Shown here in pieces: positions 32,384-34,017 of a stretch of 34,017 nt of DNA. The stretch lies in the NCBI GenBank assembly GCA_947589595.1, contig CANQBV010000017.1, positions 1 through 34,017 of the forward strand. Direction: 5' to 3'. The translations under genes and the position numbers were made by a program. Positions within the stretch are counted from its first letter, which is position 1; the number at the start of each line of letters is the position of its first letter. This DNA comes from an uncultured Clostridia bacterium (GTDB lineage Bacteria > Bacillota > Clostridia > Oscillospirales > SIG627). The notes beneath the pieces are model-generated. The model worked only from the letters and a program-made list of their open reading frames with translations, was not told the DNA's origin and did no database searches.

Positions 32384-34017
32384 TTATCCTTCGGAATCGA
32401 TAGTGGAAACGCGCAAGGTGGTTTCTTCCAGTACATCGAGCAGCACGCGCACCGTATCGAGCGCGGTGAACACAGAAATGTTATATTCCGTGGCGAGCTG
32501 ACGGATCATATAGCCATCGCTGATATGCCCCATATTCCCCAGAGCACTGGTATTGATGACATAGGCAATATGCCCCTGGCGGATCGCTTCGGGAATTTCA
32601 TCGCTTCCCTCGCTGATTTTTTTGAGTACGCGGGTACGGATGCCGTTTTCCTTCAAAAATTTTGCCGTACCAGCCGTTGCTTCGATGTTGAAACCAAGGT
32701 TATAAAAGCGGCGGATCAAAGGCAGGGCTTCTTCCCTGTCGTCGCGCGCAATGGTCACCAAAACAGTACCGTAATTCTGCACGTGCATTCCCGAAGCCTG
32801 CAGCGCTTTATAAAGTGCGCGATTCAGTTTATTGTCATAACCGATCGCCTCTCCGGTCGACTTCATTTCAGGGGAAAGGTAGGCGTCCAATCCGCGGATC
32901 TTGCTGAAAGAGAACACCGGCACTTTCACGTACCAGCGCTTTTTCTCCGCCGGATACATTTCGGTAAAGCCCTGCTCTTTCAGGCTTTTCCCAAGAATGA
33001 CTTCAGTCGCAATATCCGCAAGGCTGTAGCCGGTAGCTTTGGATAAGAACGGAACCGTACGAGAAGAACGGGGATTGACTTCGATTACAAATACGTTTTC
33101 ATCGCGGTCGACAATAAACTGAATGTTGAATAGTCCGATAATGCCAATGCCGAGGCCCAGTTTTTTGGCGTATTCCAAAATCGTGTCCTTGACCTTTTGA
33201 GAAATACTGAAGCTGGGATAAACACTGATCGAGTCGCCGCTGTGAATACCGGTACGCTCCACAAGCTCCATAATGCCGGGAACAAACACGTCTTTCCCGT
33301 CGCAGATCGCATCGATCTCAACTTCCTTGCCAATGATGTATTTATCAACCAGAACAGGCTTATCCGCGTCGATCTCCACAGCGGTTTTCAGATAGCGACG
33401 AAGCTGTTCTTCGTTGCAAACAATCTGCATGGCTCTGCCGCCCAGTACGAAAGACGGGCGTACCAGAACAGGATAACCGATCTCCGCCGCCGTTTTGACG
33501 CCCTCTTCAATGGCAGTAACCGCTTTGCCTTTGGGCTGAGGTATGCCAAGATCGATCAGCAGTTTTTCAAAAAGATCGCGGTTTTCCGCGCGGTCAATGG
33601 CATCGCAATCGGTACCAATGAGCTTGACGCCGCGCTCCTTCAAGGGCTCTGCCAGATTGATCGCCGTTTGTCCGCCGAGGGAGGCGATCACGCCTTCCGG
33701 TTTTTCCCACTCGATGATGTTCATCACGTCTTCAGGCGTCAGCGGTTCAAAATAGAGCTTATCGGAGGTGGAATAGTCAGTAGAAACAGTTTCGGGGTTA
33801 TTGTTGATAATGATCGCTTCATAACCGCTTCTCTTGATCGTGGTAACGGCATGCACGGTGGAATAGTCAAATTCCACCCCCTGTCCAATGCGGATCGGTC
33901 CGGCGCCGAGCACAACAATCTTGCGGTTCCCGCTGGATACGGATTTGTTTTCTCCGATGTAAGACGAGAAGAAATACGGAATATAGCCGCCGGTATGGAA
34001 GGTATCCGCCATACGAT
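32384..34017 (-). CDS. carB: Carbamoyl-phosphate synthase large chain, 5' part beyond window
   Basis: The frame is open to the window end, so only about the C-terminal half (544 codons of about 1,070) is seen. Present are the second ATP-grasp unit (KIVVLGAGPIRIGQGVEFDYSTVHA, VRPSFVLGGRAMQIV, FNIQFIVDRDENVFVIEVNPRSSRTVPFLSKATG) and the C-terminal MGS-like regulatory domain (AGTAKFLKENGI to SDGYMIRQLATEYNISVFTALDT). It supplies carbamoyl phosphate for PyrB in the same operon and probably for arginine synthesis. carA and the operon's control region must lie beyond the right edge. Confidence 0.97.
   Translation of the reverse strand, partial: RMADTFHTGGYIPYFFSSYIGENKSVSSGNRKIVVLGAGPIRIGQGVEFDYSTVHAVTTIKRSGYEAIIINNNPETVSTDYSTSDKLYFEPLTPEDVMNIIEWEKPEGVIASLGGQTAINLAEPLKERGVKLIGTDCDAIDRAENRDLFEKLLIDLGIPQPKGKAVTAIEEGVKTAAEIGYPVLVRPSFVLGGRAMQIVCNEEQLRRYLKTAVEIDADKPVLVDKYIIGKEVEIDAICDGKDVFVPGIMELVERTGIHSGDSISVYPSFSISQKVKDTILEYAKKLGLGIGIIGLFNIQFIVDRDENVFVIEVNPRSSRTVPFLSKATGYSLADIATEVILGKSLKEQGFTEMYPAEKKRWYVKVPVFSFSKIRGLDAYLSPEMKSTGEAIGYDNKLNRALYKALQASGMHVQNYGTVLVTIARDDREEALPLIRRFYNLGFNIEATAGTAKFLKENGIRTRVLKKISEGSDEIPEAIRQGHIAYVINTSALGNMGHISDGYMIRQLATEYNISVFTALDTVRVLLDVLEETTLRVSTIDSEG

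Overview
The window reads as a chromosome segment of a spore-forming member of the Clostridia (Firmicutes, moderate GC, probably an Oscillospiraceae/Ruminococcaceae-type anaerobe). The pointers are sigG, a small acid-soluble spore protein, a SepF/YggT/DivIVA division cluster, AAGGAGG-type ribosome binding sites, a ZTP riboswitch, a two-gene transketolase, pyrBI and a DUF4364 gene. Coding density is very high; no gene-free stretch exceeds 300 bases, and no rRNA, tRNA or CRISPR array was seen.

Layout. (1) 1-7281, minus strand: purine operon purE-purC-purF-purM-purN-purO-purH(AICAR transformylase only)-purD (cut by the window edge). It is read from a TTGACA/TATACT promoter through a ZTP riboswitch whose expression platform is an intrinsic terminator. 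The purF product lacks the catalytic N-terminal cysteine of its glutaminase domain, and the usual bifunctional PurH is split into an AICAR transformylase and an archaeal-type IMP cyclohydrolase. (2) 7355-10483, minus: dapB, then rlmD-NUDIX-TIGR04076. (3) 10537-20196, plus: one long collinear set queA-miaA-HlyD-like-yggS-sepF-yggT-divIVA-lspA-rluD-HAD-tktN-tktC, ended by a strong terminator. (4) 20195-25276: the sporulation region. (5) 25430-25741, plus: trxA. (6) 25784-34017, minus: carB(partial)-pyrK-pyrD-pyrF-pyrE-pyrB-pyrI-fhs-lipoprotein.

The outstanding discovery is in region 4. The gene for the forespore sigma factor SigG is split. Its first 250 codons (start at 25276) run up to the turn of the region 4.2 helix-turn-helix and then leave the family. 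The missing last 22 codons (GISQAQVSRLEKGALN...) lie 2.9 kb away, fused in frame to the C-terminus of a large serine recombinase. A five-base core, GGTAT, is present at both junctions, and joining there restores a complete 272-residue SigG. The hypothetical excised-circle junction has perfect 10-bp inverted arms centred exactly on the GG of that core, and the restored sigG site has its own imperfect dyad on the same GG. The 2,892-bp element carries the recombinase, a 50-residue small protein, a SASP gene (a typical SigG target) and a DUF4364 gene with a vegetative promoter. It therefore looks like a skin-type intervening element, but in sigG rather than sigK. Because SigG acts in the forespore, the germ line, one-way excision would delete the element from progeny, which raises the possibility of a reversible switch.

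The metabolic parts fit together. PurN and the AICAR transformylase consume 10-formyl-tetrahydrofolate, fhs at the end of the pyrimidine operon makes it, and the riboswitch senses the AICAR derivative that accumulates when it runs short.
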